Below are positions 43,306 to 51,252 of a stretch of 64,000 nt of DNA, piece after piece (the stretch's first letter is position 1; each line of letters starts with the position of its first letter). Source of the DNA: JALEFZ01 sp039820545 (lineage in GTDB: Bacteria; Bacteroidota; Bacteroidia; J057). The DNA is taken from the NCBI GenBank assembly GCA_039820545.1, contig JBCBPW010000035.1:1-64000 (forward strand), given 5' to 3'. The notes beneath the pieces are model-generated. The model searched no databases. It saw only the letters and a program-made list of their open reading frames with translations, and had not been told where the DNA came from. Position numbers and translations under genes: made by a program.

Positions 43306-44046
43306 TTAAACTAGCCCTTTTTCGACTAGCGCATTTACTAAGGCAGACGTTTGATCTGGCTCAAAGTATTGGCACTCTCCTTTGGCAGGAGGATAAGAAA
43401 GATGCGTAGTCTCTACATAAGCAGGTGCCTCTGTAGGTTCTAGAGTAGACATAGGCTTCTTACGTGCGGCCATGATGCCACGCATATTGGGGATACGCCA
43501 CTCAGCGATACCTTTCTGGCAAGAAATCACCACAGGGAAAGTCACATCCATGACTTCGTTTCCTCCATCGATCTCACGCTTTACTTCTGCAGTGGTATCT
43601 CCTGTAAGATCCATTGCGGTAGCAAATGAGACAAAGCCCATATTGAGATGCTCAGCGATCATGCCAGGAACCATTGAACCATTGAAGTCGATAGACTCCT
43701 TACCTGTGAAGATGATGTCAAATTCTTTCTCGCGGGCGTAGTTGGCAATCTGCGTAGCGACGAAGGCAGAATCCGTAGGATGGGCATTGATACGTACTGC
43801 GTCATCCGCTCCAATCGCCAAAGCCTTGCGAAGTGTAGGTTCAACCTCCGATCCTCCTACTGAAAGCGCAGTGATACTGACTTGTTTTCCCTCTTCACGA
43901 AAACCAATAGCGCGCGAGAGGCCGTATTCACAATAAGGGTTGATCACAAAAGTGACGCCCGTCTTATTCAATTCTGATCCATCAGCTTCAAACTGAATCT
44001 TTGTCGTTGTGTCGGGGACGTGGCTTATGCAAACGAGTATTTTCAT
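43306..44046 (-). CDS. etfB: Electron transfer flavoprotein beta subunit
   Basis: A 246-residue protein with 'MKILVCISHVPDTTTKI' at the N-terminus, 'NPYCEYGLSRAI', and the AMP-binding 'FTGKESIDFNGSMVPGMIAEHL' (in part). It forms a heterodimer with EtfA in the cytoplasm. The gene is divergent from the small TPR gene, with a 65-bp region between them that should hold both promoters. Confidence 0.96.
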   Translation of the reverse strand: MKILVCISHVPDTTTKIQFEADGSELNKTGVTFVINPYCEYGLSRAIGFREEGKQVSITALSVGGSEVEPTLRKALAIGADDAVRINAHPTDSAFVATQIANYAREKEFDIIFTGKESIDFNGSMVPGMIAEHLNMGFVSFATAMDLTGDTTAEVKREIDGGNEVMDVTFPVVISCQKGIAEWRIPNMRGIMAARKKPMSTLEPTEAPAYVETTHLSYPPAKGECQYFEPDQTSALVNALVEKGLV

Positions 44047-44111
44047 CCGATTTCGATTTATTTATCTTATACACGCAAGTTAAAAAATAGTATGCATACA
44101 TAACAAATAAT

Positions 44112-44441
44112 ATGGCAGATCGACTTATACAATTGTTGAAATTCCTGGATGAAGCCCCAGAGGACTCGTTTAACCTGTATTCAGTAGCTTATGAATATCT
44201 CAATCGGGGAGAAATAGATAAAGCCATGGAGTACTTTTTGACCCTGCGAAAGCTTCATCCAGATTATGTAGGGTTGTATTATCATTTGGGCAAAACTTAT
44301 GAGCGGCAAGAAAAATATCCCGAAGCACAAAAAGCTTATGAGGAAGGGCTCATTGTGTCTAGAAAACTGAAGGATCGACATGCGGAGGGAGAATTACTGA
44401 GAGCACAGACCCAACTGAGGGATGAATTGGAAGATTGGTAG
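44112..44441 (+). CDS. Small TPR protein
   Basis: A 109-residue cytoplasmic protein composed of about two and a half tetratricopeptide repeats ('YSVAYEYLNRGEIDKAMEYFLTL', 'YYHLGKTYERQEKYPEAQKAYEEGL', in part) and a charged end. TPRs mediate protein binding; the partner is unknown. Divergent from etfB. It is followed by a tandem heptamer repeat and a strong terminator. Confidence 0.85.
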   Translation: MADRLIQLLKFLDEAPEDSFNLYSVAYEYLNRGEIDKAMEYFLTLRKLHPDYVGLYYHLGKTYERQEKYPEAQKAYEEGLIVSRKLKDRHAEGELLRAQTQLRDELEDW

Positions 44442-44443
44442 GC

Positions 44444-44480
44444 AATTTTTCATTTTTCATTTTTCATTTTTCATTTTTCA
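44444..44480 (+). repeat. (CATTTTT) x 5 tandem repeat, second locus
   Basis: Four exact heptamers and a near-exact fifth, directly after the stop of the TPR gene. Same unit as the repeat at the glycosylase start, but here no gene starts from it. Confidence 0.9.
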
Positions 44481-44494
44481 GGAAGCAGTAAAAC

Positions 44495-44539
44495 GATCAC
44501 AGCCCTGCAAACGAGATGTGCTAGGGCTGTGATCTTTGG
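44495..44539. terminator. Bidirectional terminator with a perfect 12-bp stem
   Basis: GATCACAGCCCT (44495-44506) pairs perfectly with 44523-44534 around a 16-base loop. On the plus strand TTTGGTTTTT follows, ending the TPR transcript; on the minus strand GTTTTAC follows. It sits just beyond the end of the two minus-strand small peptide genes, supporting them as a real transcription unit. Confidence 0.8.
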
Positions 44540-44554
44540 TTTTTCGTGGGGCTT

Positions 44555-44683
44555 CTAGGGCCTTACTTTATCGTGTATTTTGTCAGCAGACTTACGCCGA
44601 TTGACAGTGGTCTCTCTCATTCCCCCTTTGACCTTCTTCAGCGTCTCAGGTTTGAGAGCCGTAAACTTTGAATGCTTTTTCAT
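44555..44683 (-). CDS. Double-glycine leader peptide gene 1 (RiPP/bacteriocin-like precursor), 42 aa
   Basis: A 42-residue product too short for ordinary gene finding. Residues 1-21 are MKKHSKFTALKPETLKKVKG followed by G, which has the pattern of Bacteroidota double-glycine leaders: short basic start, conserved SKF, a helix and 'LKKVKGG'. The rest, about 21 residues, is basic and has two Thr and one Ser after the GG and no Cys. It is the second gene of a tandem pair; the upstream peptide shares the leader pattern. It ends 16 bp before a strong terminator. A C39-type protease/transporter would be expected to cleave after GG, but none is in this window. Confidence 0.6.
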   Translation of the reverse strand: MKKHSKFTALKPETLKKVKGGMRETTVNRRKSADKIHDKVRP

Positions 44684-44722
44684 AAAGATAAGTTGTCGAT
44701 GATGAAAAGGTGAGCATATGGT

Positions 44723-44860
44723 CTAAGAAGAAATGTATTGCGTAATGGCGTTCATCGCCTTATCTGCCATTTTGGCTTTGTTTGTAGTAGTTTTCGTGCC
44801 TCCTTTTACCTGCTTGAGGGCTTTCTTGCTCAAAGGCTGAAATTTGGATGAATTTTTCAT
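44723..44860 (-). CDS. Double-glycine leader peptide gene 2 (RiPP/bacteriocin-like precursor), 45 aa
   Basis: A 45-residue product whose leader, MKNSSKFQPLSKKALKQVKG then G, matches the double-glycine type even better: 'LSKKALKQVKGG' has the hydrophobic positions at -4, -7, -12 relative to GG. The 24-residue core after GG is rich in Thr, Lys and Ala (TKTTTNKAKMADKAMNAITQ...) and has no Cys, so a lanthionine product is unlikely; an unmodified helical bacteriocin or signal peptide is possible. It is followed after 39 bp by the second peptide gene on the same strand. Two adjacent frames sharing a leader pattern but different cores argue for real genes. Confidence 0.65.
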   Translation of the reverse strand: MKNSSKFQPLSKKALKQVKGGTKTTTNKAKMADKAMNAITQYISS

Positions 44861-44974
44861 TTGGAATTGTGGTTAATGTTTGAGAATAAGATACAGAATT
44901 CCTTCCAATTTTCTCTTCATTTATCCTCAGTAGAAGAAGCCTTTCTCAAGCATATAGAATCCCTGTATTTTGCT

Positions 44975-44982
44975 TATCTTTG
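44975..44982 (+). promoter_or_regulatory. -7 promoter element of the Nfu-type gene
   Basis: TATCTTTG fits the Bacteroidota -7 consensus TAnnTTTG, with the common following C. No good -33 TTTG is at the proper distance. It would give a leader of about 120 bases for the downstream gene. Confidence 0.5.
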
Positions 44983-45104
44983 CGGCTGTATATAGAATCG
45001 TTTAAATGTAATTGGACCAGATATAGGAAGAATACTATACGGGAAAAAGATACAAGATCCATTCATCGCTCCCCACTTCCCATATCTCCTGATCACAAAA
45101 AACT

Positions 45105-45686
45105 ATGACCACGCGAACAGTAGTATTACATAATGAAGGGGTTCCCAATCCAAATGCCATGAAAATCGTCCTCGAAAATGGCGTCATGACAGATGAACCC
45201 TACGAATTTACTTCCTGGACAGAGGCCGAAGATGCGCCCCTGGCACGCAAGCTCCTCATGCTCCGCTATGTGGACCGTGTCATGCTCAATGTCAACTATG
45301 TGACGATCGTCAAAAAGGCCAATACGCCACACTGGGATGAATTACTCCCTGAGTTGCGACGCATGGTACGCACACACCTAGAAGAAAATGAACCCATTAT
45401 CTACGTCGGTGCAGAAAAACTGAAGCACCAAAAAACAGATGACATGGTCGTCAAAATGGTGAATCAACTTCTAGACAAGAAGATTCGCCCTGCCGCACAA
45501 GTAGATGGAGGCGACATTGTCTTCGAATCCTACGAAAATGGCGTTCTCAACCTCTCCATGCACGGTGCTTGTAGCGGCTGCCCCTACGCCATCAATACAT
45601 TGAAACAAGGAGTAGAACCCTTGTTATCTCAGATGGTCCCCGAAATCAAGTCGGTTGTAGCCAAGGACAATAATGTACCTATGTAA
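45105..45686 (+). CDS. Nfu-type iron-sulfur cluster carrier protein (NifU family)
   Basis: A 193-residue protein with an N-terminal Nfu_N domain (about 10-95: 'NPNAMKIVLE', then 'LARKLLMLRYVDRVMLNVNYVTI' in part) and a C-terminal NifU-like domain at about 115-190 with the Fe-S ligands in 'GACSGCPYA'. It carries [4Fe-4S] clusters from the SUF scaffold to target enzymes, lipoyl synthase among the usual ones. Its position just upstream of lipB fits a role in lipoate-dependent metabolism. Confidence 0.92.
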   Translation: MTTRTVVLHNEGVPNPNAMKIVLENGVMTDEPYEFTSWTEAEDAPLARKLLMLRYVDRVMLNVNYVTIVKKANTPHWDELLPELRRMVRTHLEENEPIIYVGAEKLKHQKTDDMVVKMVNQLLDKKIRPAAQVDGGDIVFESYENGVLNLSMHGACSGCPYAINTLKQGVEPLLSQMVPEIKSVVAKDNNVPM

Positions 45687-45799
45687 GGTGAAGGTATACC
45701 CAAATGGGAATTTGCTCATTACGAGTATCTTCAGTCTCATATCTTGAGCGTAGCGAAATCCCTTCTGGGATCGCCTATTACTTCTAATGGTCTACTTAA

Positions 45800-46516
45800 A
45801 TGGAACAAATTCACTATCAGGATAAAGGTCACATCTCCTATAAAGCAGCCTGGGATTACCAAGAATCCCTCCTCAAAGAGAATGTAGACCTCAAGCTCGC
45901 CGCAGGACGGGGAGCTGATCCCCTGCAAATACCGACCGTACACCACTTGCTGTTTTGCGAGCATAATCCCGTCTATACGCTGGGCAAGAGCGGGGAAGAA
46001 AGCAATGTCTTGATCGATGAGGCTACGCGTGCAGCGAAAGGCATTGAATACTTCAAAATCAACCGTGGAGGAGATATCACTTACCACGGACCTGGCCAGA
46101 TCACGGGTTATCCCATTCTAGATTTGGAGAAATTTCGTCGTGACATCGGATGGTATCTCCGCACGATGGAGCAAGTCATGATCGATTACATCGCGGAGTA
46201 TGGACTTAAGGGAGATCGCATCGATGGAGCGACAGGCGTGTGGGTGGATACAGATACGGACAACCCACGCAAGATCTGCGCGATGGGTGTACGATGCAGC
46301 CGCTGGATCACCATGCATGGCTTTGCTTTCAATGTAAATACGGACCTCAATTACTTCAATTACATCGTACCCTGCGGGATTGAAGATAAGGGCGTGACTT
46401 CTCTGCAAGCTGAGCTAGGAAGAGAAATCCCGATGGAAGAAGCAAAAGAGGGGATCAAAAGACACTTTGCTCGGCTATTTGAGGCAGAGATCGTAGGAGA
46501 GCGAGAGAATGTATAA
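45800..46516 (+). CDS. lipB: Octanoyltransferase (lipoyl/octanoyl-ACP:protein transferase)
   Basis: A 238-residue LipB. The family signature 'RGGDITYHGPGQITGYPIL' is present, as are the catalytic Lys in 'RKICAMGVR' and the catalytic Cys in 'VPCGIEDKGVTSL'. It moves octanoyl from acyl carrier protein to the lipoyl domains of 2-oxoacid dehydrogenases and the glycine cleavage H protein via an acyl-enzyme intermediate. It follows the Nfu-type gene by 113 bp and may be co-transcribed with it. Confidence 0.96.
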   Translation: MEQIHYQDKGHISYKAAWDYQESLLKENVDLKLAAGRGADPLQIPTVHHLLFCEHNPVYTLGKSGEESNVLIDEATRAAKGIEYFKINRGGDITYHGPGQITGYPILDLEKFRRDIGWYLRTMEQVMIDYIAEYGLKGDRIDGATGVWVDTDTDNPRKICAMGVRCSRWITMHGFAFNVNTDLNYFNYIVPCGIEDKGVTSLQAELGREIPMEEAKEGIKRHFARLFEAEIVGERENV

Positions 46517-46589
46517 GAGATATAGAAAGTAGTCCTTACAGGATGAGCTCCTTTAAAACAAAAAGTATCGATCGTCGATTTAGAAGTGC

Positions 46590-47501
46590 ATGAATCGAAA
46601 TATGCGCCGTATTCTTGTTGGGGGAATCATTTGTGGAGTGATAGGTATGATTACATACTTTGGCGTTACCTTCATTGCTCCCTACAGCTTGATCGTCCCT
46701 CTCCGTGTAGACCCCAAAGAGAAAACATCGATATATCATCCTTCCCAGCTTTCTCTCCCCTACGACACCCTCAATATTCACGTAGACGATTCCACCCGTC
46801 TTTCGGGATATTGGATTCAGGCAGGAGACAGTCCACGTGCCACCATCATTTGCTTACATGGCATCAGTGCTGTGAAGGAGGTCAATCTCAATCTTGCCGC
46901 ATGGCTTCATAAACAGCAGATCGCTTCTGTATTGCTGGACCTACGTGCGCATGGTACCAGTGGAGGTACATTTAATACCTACGGTTTTAGGGAAAAGCAT
47001 GACCTTGCGGCTGTCATTCAGTATATCAAACATCAACAGCCAGATGTCGCTATCGGCATTTGGGGAACTTCTCTAGGAGGCGCCATTGCGCTCCAGACAT
47101 TGGCCATAGAGCCTGATCTCGATTTTGGTGTCATCAACAGCACCTTTTCTCACCTTCCTCAGATCATTTCGGATTATCAAAAGGGATATTTCGGTGGTGT
47201 ACGGATACCTGCCCTGACACGATATGCGATGGAGGAAGCAGGTAAAATCGCCGATTTCGATCTCTACAGCGTGCATCCTGTGGAGGCTGCTAGGCAAATC
47301 TCACAGCCTGTCATGATGATTCATGGGACAGCCGATGACAACATTGACATCCGATATGGAAGGGAGAACTTTGAGCAATTAGGATCGGAGGATAAAGTAT
47401 TTGTTCCAGTAGCAGGAGCCAATCACTACAATGTGCCTCGAGTAGGCGGAGATAGCCTGAGAGCTGTATATAAGGCATTTTTGGATCGGATATTGGAATA
47501 A
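46590..47501 (+). CDS. Membrane-anchored alpha/beta hydrolase
   Basis: A 303-residue protein with an N-terminal membrane helix (residues 8-30). The fold is visible as 'TIICLHGISAVKE' (oxyanion region) and the nucleophile elbow 'GIWGTSLGGAIALQ' (Ser near 156), with the acid in 'MMIHGTADDNI' and His in 'AGANHYN'. This matches serine hydrolases of the BAAT/dienelactone-like class that act on esters or peptides. Substrate unknown. It lies 73 bp after lipB on the same strand but is not an obvious functional partner. Confidence 0.85.
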   Translation: MNRNMRRILVGGIICGVIGMITYFGVTFIAPYSLIVPLRVDPKEKTSIYHPSQLSLPYDTLNIHVDDSTRLSGYWIQAGDSPRATIICLHGISAVKEVNLNLAAWLHKQQIASVLLDLRAHGTSGGTFNTYGFREKHDLAAVIQYIKHQQPDVAIGIWGTSLGGAIALQTLAIEPDLDFGVINSTFSHLPQIISDYQKGYFGGVRIPALTRYAMEEAGKIADFDLYSVHPVEAARQISQPVMMIHGTADDNIDIRYGRENFEQLGSEDKVFVPVAGANHYNVPRVGGDSLRAVYKAFLDRILE

Positions 47502-47592
47502 GTAAGAGGTCAGACATCAGACCTTAAAGTATTAGTAATCAATATATAAATTTATTCCACATAACCTTTGCTCCTTTAGCCACCTACTTAAA

Positions 47593-48258
47593 TCATGACG
47601 ATTTCACCACCTGAATCAACTCTTCTACAATGCCTGCATCTTGCGGATGCGCAGAAGTAGCAATCAAACCTACCAAATCTCCATTTCCTCCGTAGATGTA
47701 ATGCGACATGTGGGGATCAGCCCCCGCGTCTAATAATACTTGTGTCATTTCCACAAAACGAGGGCCTACATACTGCCGCCACATTTCTACACCATTAGTT
47801 CCTACATAATGAATCAAACCCGCCTGATGCCAGAAGGGAGAATGTAGAGATAATAAAGAAGGATCTTCCGCTAGGAGTTGTTGTAGCTTTTCTTTTTCCC
47901 CGTCCAAAAAAGCGTCCACGGCCGCTTCAAAGCTCCAATCAAATGTTCCTTGCCCTTGTTGCTCTACTTCCGTCCAGCTTTCATATCCATATTCCTTGGC
48001 GATGACCCATTGGCAATCTGCCAGCGTGATTTTTCCCAGTCGCTGCATAACTTCCTCATCTGTATGGTCTTGTAGTGCAGGCAAAAAGCTCCTCAACTCA
48101 AATACTACTCGAGGATTTTCTTCTTGTACGGCTTCCAATAGCCGATGACTCATCGCAGAAAGCAAGGCATAAACAGTTGGGTATTGCTTGCGCTGAGACA
48201 GAATTTCTTGGTAGAGGGAGCGCAGAATCTCCGTATGATTGTGGGGATCAAAAGACAT
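47593..48258 (-). CDS. Ankyrin-repeat protein
   Basis: A 221-residue cytoplasmic protein. The N-terminal part has 'LGKITLADCQWVIAKEYGYESWTEVEQ', a sequence block that precedes ankyrin repeats in many Bacteroidota proteins. Ankyrin-like units follow at about 110-210 ('AAVDAFLDGEKEKLQQLLAEDPSLLSLHS' in part, 'MTQVLLDAGADPHM'). Probably a protein-binding scaffold; partner unknown. It lies downstream of terC on the same strand, 78 bp away. Confidence 0.8.
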   Translation of the reverse strand: MSFDPHNHTEILRSLYQEILSQRKQYPTVYALLSAMSHRLLEAVQEENPRVVFELRSFLPALQDHTDEEVMQRLGKITLADCQWVIAKEYGYESWTEVEQQGQGTFDWSFEAAVDAFLDGEKEKLQQLLAEDPSLLSLHSPFWHQAGLIHYVGTNGVEMWRQYVGPRFVEMTQVLLDAGADPHMSHYIYGGNGDLVGLIATSAHPQDAGIVEELIQVVKSS

Positions 48259-48336
48259 AGGAAAGGCTTTCTCTCCTGTACGGGGAAATGTACTGATGTG
48301 TTGTTAGGGTGGGTTGAACACGCTGTGGCGGTGGTC

Positions 48337-49137
48337 CTACTCGTCGTCGCGGTAGCGCTCGCGGAGCTGGACGGGGTCGCCTTCTTTGGAGCCGCGGATG
48401 CGGTTGTTGAGCACCTCCACCCCGAAGGCGAAAGCCATCGCAAAGTAAATGTATCCTTTGTCGACATGCTGCTCGAAGCCCTCTGCAATCAGCATGAAAC
48501 CGATCAACAGTAAGAAGGACAATGCCAGCATCTTCATGGTAGGACGCTCATTGATGAAACGGCTGATCGGACCTGCGGCTGCTAGCATGATGACCAATGA
48601 GATGACCACCGCAGCAATCATGATAGAAACATCACGCGAAAGCCCTACAGCCGTCAAGATAGAGTCGAAGGAAAAGACAATGTCTAATACAATGATCTGG
48701 GCGATGACTGACCAGAAATTATTTCCCTGAATATTATTCTCACTAGAAGAATCCTCTCCTTCCAACTTATGATGCATCTCAAGAATCGTCTTGACCATCA
48801 AAAATGCACCTCCAGCAATTAAAATCAGATCACGCCAACTCAGATCCATCGTCTCATACAAATGCCCTTCCAGAGGGATTCCCACCAAGTCTGCTGCATT
48901 GAATACAGGCGCTTTCAGGCTGACAATCCAATTGATAGAGAGTAGCAAGGCAATACGAAAACCCAAAGCGAGCATAAGCCCCAGATTACGTGCTCTTGCT
49001 TGCTGATCTTCAGGGAGTTTACCCGCTACAATAGAGATAAATACGATGTTGTCAATCCCCAAAATGATCTCCATCAATGTAAGTGTCAGGAGACTGATCA
49101 AACCTGAAGTGGTCAGAAATACACTAAAATCTATCAT
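48337..49137 (-). CDS. TerC-family membrane protein
   Basis: A 266-residue inner-membrane protein of seven or so helices. The motifs 'EIILGIDNIVFISI' near residue 23 and 'DIVFSFDSILTAVGL' near 155, each with paired acidic residues in membrane helices, are typical of the TerC/Alx/YjbE family, which moves Mn2+ or Ca2+ or aids membrane-protein metallation. Full length. The acidic C-terminus (RERYRDDE) is cytosolic. Confidence 0.9.
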   Translation of the reverse strand: MIDFSVFLTTSGLISLLTLTLMEIILGIDNIVFISIVAGKLPEDQQARARNLGLMLALGFRIALLLSINWIVSLKAPVFNAADLVGIPLEGHLYETMDLSWRDLILIAGGAFLMVKTILEMHHKLEGEDSSSENNIQGNNFWSVIAQIIVLDIVFSFDSILTAVGLSRDVSIMIAAVVISLVIMLAAAGPISRFINERPTMKMLALSFLLLIGFMLIAEGFEQHVDKGYIYFAMAFAFGVEVLNNRIRGSKEGDPVQLRERYRDDE

Positions 49138-49482
49138 ATCACTGGAAGCTGAATGGCCTGCATGAAACGCCTAGCCAAATCTTACACAAATAAGAAAAAC
49201 TTATGTCAATGCGCAATTTCTGAGTATCACACCCAAAGGATCTAGCGGCTATCTTGCGATTTTCTTCTCCACAAGTCATTTCTTCCTGTAGTTTAAAATA
49301 AATATATAATGTACTAATAATCAATTAATTACCATCCTGCCATCTATCTTCTTTCTCTTGATATTTTTCATATATATTCAAATGCTTGTGGAAGAAAAAT
49401 AGGGTATTCGATATTTTATGGAGAGAGCCAGTATACCCTGCACACCTGAATAACCATTTGTATCCACTCGTAAGTCAATCCT
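49138..49482. other. 345-bp intergenic region
   Basis: Divergent region between terC and the FGE-like gene; AT-rich with no clear RNA, repeat or promoter consensus. Confidence 0.4.
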
Positions 49483-51141
49483 ATGCGATACCTCATTTTC
49501 CTCTCCCTGTGTATCACTTGTCTATTGATTATTAGCTTAGTAGGTTTTGATACACCCGATCATACACGATTTTCTTCTCCCTATCAGGCCTGTCAGAAAT
49601 ATATGACAGGAGACACCTATCTCTCCACGCAGATCCTAGATTACCAGTTGCAACGACAAGAAGCCCAAATCCAGGTTTCCTGGGATGGTTCCTTTAGAGA
49701 TGACATCAACTGGGATGCTGCATGGATCTTTTTCAAGGGGAAGGACGTCCAGGGTCACTGGCATCACCTCAATATACAAGCTGTCGCCACAGACGATGAG
49801 GCAAGCCTGGATATTCCCGATGACCGGGTGGGGTTCTTTGCCTACAACAGAGAAAGAGGAGAGGGCGTCAATGACTGGCGTATGAAAGTGAAGCTCGTTC
49901 CGCAAGAAGGGATACAAGAAGTGCGTGTATACGGACTGGAAATGGTTTATGTACCGACAGGACCTTTTTGGCTAGGAACGAATGCGACATTCTCAGAGCG
50001 GGACAGAGTCATCACCGAAGGGTCAGGAGGTGCTCCGCTCAATGCCTTTTTTACATACAGCGAAACAGCTCAAGACAATCATGCAGGTCCCTACAAAGTT
50101 CAAAGTGAGACGCCCATTACCATTGGAGAACGTCAAGGTAATCTCATCTATCGCGACGCCATCATCAGAGGAACCAATACTTACTCAGGCGATAAAACAG
50201 GTACACTGGCAGCAGATTTCCCAAAGGGATACAGGGGCTTTTATGCGATGAAGTATGAACTGACAGAGCAGAATTATTGCGACTTCCTCAATACACTCAC
50301 ACCCAAGCAGCAAGCGCATCACGAAACTCAAAAAACGATTGAGTATAAACGATCGACACGGGATTTCCGTCATCAAATCTATGTGGCGAACGGTATGTAT
50401 CAAACGCACCGACCACTACGTGCCTGCAACTTTATCTCGTGGAGAGATGGACTGGCTTATGCAGACTGGGCAGGCATACGGCATATGACCGAGTTGGAGT
50501 TTGAAAAGGCGGCCAGAGGTCCCGAAGAGGTGGTATTTAGAGAGTTTGTCTGGGGTGTCAATGATCACCAAAATCAAAACTTCTTCCAAGTCAGCCAAAA
50601 GCTATTCGACTACCAAGGAGAAAAAGTAACTACTGAAAATGGTGCTGAGTTGACCAATGGCAATGTCAATGTGGATATTCTCCACTACAAAGATGCGGAT
50701 GATGTCTGTGAGCCTTCTGGGCGGTTTTATGATCCTGGCTATCGCTCTTGCCGCACCTTTCATGGAGGGGATGGCTTGATGGGACCGCTAAGGGTAGGCA
50801 TTTTTGGGGCCAATAGTCAGGGGGATCGTATCAAGGCAGGTGCTTCTTATTATGGATTGATGGAGTTGGGAGGAAACTTGCAGGAACCTGTCGTCACGGT
50901 AGGCCACCCACATGGTCGAAAATTTAGTGGGAGTCACGGAGATGGTACGCTCGATGAAGAGGGGCAGGCGACCAATCCCGATTGGATGGCCGAAGATGGC
51001 CAATATGTCTTTGGCTACCGAGGTGGATGCTGGCGTTTTCACAATAACCATGCGCGGACCGCTGATCGCTTCATGGGGCTTCGCACCAAGTTTGACCGAC
51101 GCTGGGCGCACGTAGGATTTAGAGGGGTGCGGTCACGCTAG
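49483..51141 (+). CDS. Secreted formylglycine-generating-enzyme-fold (SUMF1) protein
   Basis: A 552-residue protein with a signal-like N-terminal helix (1-20). Residues 20-150 form a beta-rich region. From about 155 the SUMF1/FGE-sulfatase fold appears: 'MVYVPTGPFWLGTNATF', 'YAMKYELTEQNYCDFLNTL', 'CNFISWRDGLAYADWAGIRHMTELEFEKAARG' (in part), and the C-terminal 'GVRGGCWR'-type ending seen as 'GYRGGCWRFHNNHARTADRFMGLR...VGFRGVRSR'. The family includes GldJ/GldK gliding proteins, but no lipobox is present, so it is not clearly one of those. Function probably structural or enzymatic at the cell surface. Confidence 0.82.
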   Translation: MRYLIFLSLCITCLLIISLVGFDTPDHTRFSSPYQACQKYMTGDTYLSTQILDYQLQRQEAQIQVSWDGSFRDDINWDAAWIFFKGKDVQGHWHHLNIQAVATDDEASLDIPDDRVGFFAYNRERGEGVNDWRMKVKLVPQEGIQEVRVYGLEMVYVPTGPFWLGTNATFSERDRVITEGSGGAPLNAFFTYSETAQDNHAGPYKVQSETPITIGERQGNLIYRDAIIRGTNTYSGDKTGTLAADFPKGYRGFYAMKYELTEQNYCDFLNTLTPKQQAHHETQKTIEYKRSTRDFRHQIYVANGMYQTHRPLRACNFISWRDGLAYADWAGIRHMTELEFEKAARGPEEVVFREFVWGVNDHQNQNFFQVSQKLFDYQGEKVTTENGAELTNGNVNVDILHYKDADDVCEPSGRFYDPGYRSCRTFHGGDGLMGPLRVGIFGANSQGDRIKAGASYYGLMELGGNLQEPVVTVGHPHGRKFSGSHGDGTLDEEGQATNPDWMAEDGQYVFGYRGGCWRFHNNHARTADRFMGLRTKFDRRWAHVGFRGVRSR

Positions 51142-51252
51142 ATACGCTCGCTTGGGATGGATTATGGGAACAGGCAAATGCCCATTATATTGCTGGATGG
51201 ATAGCGCCTTGGGCCATTCCATATATTCATATTTGCTTGATCCAAACACACG

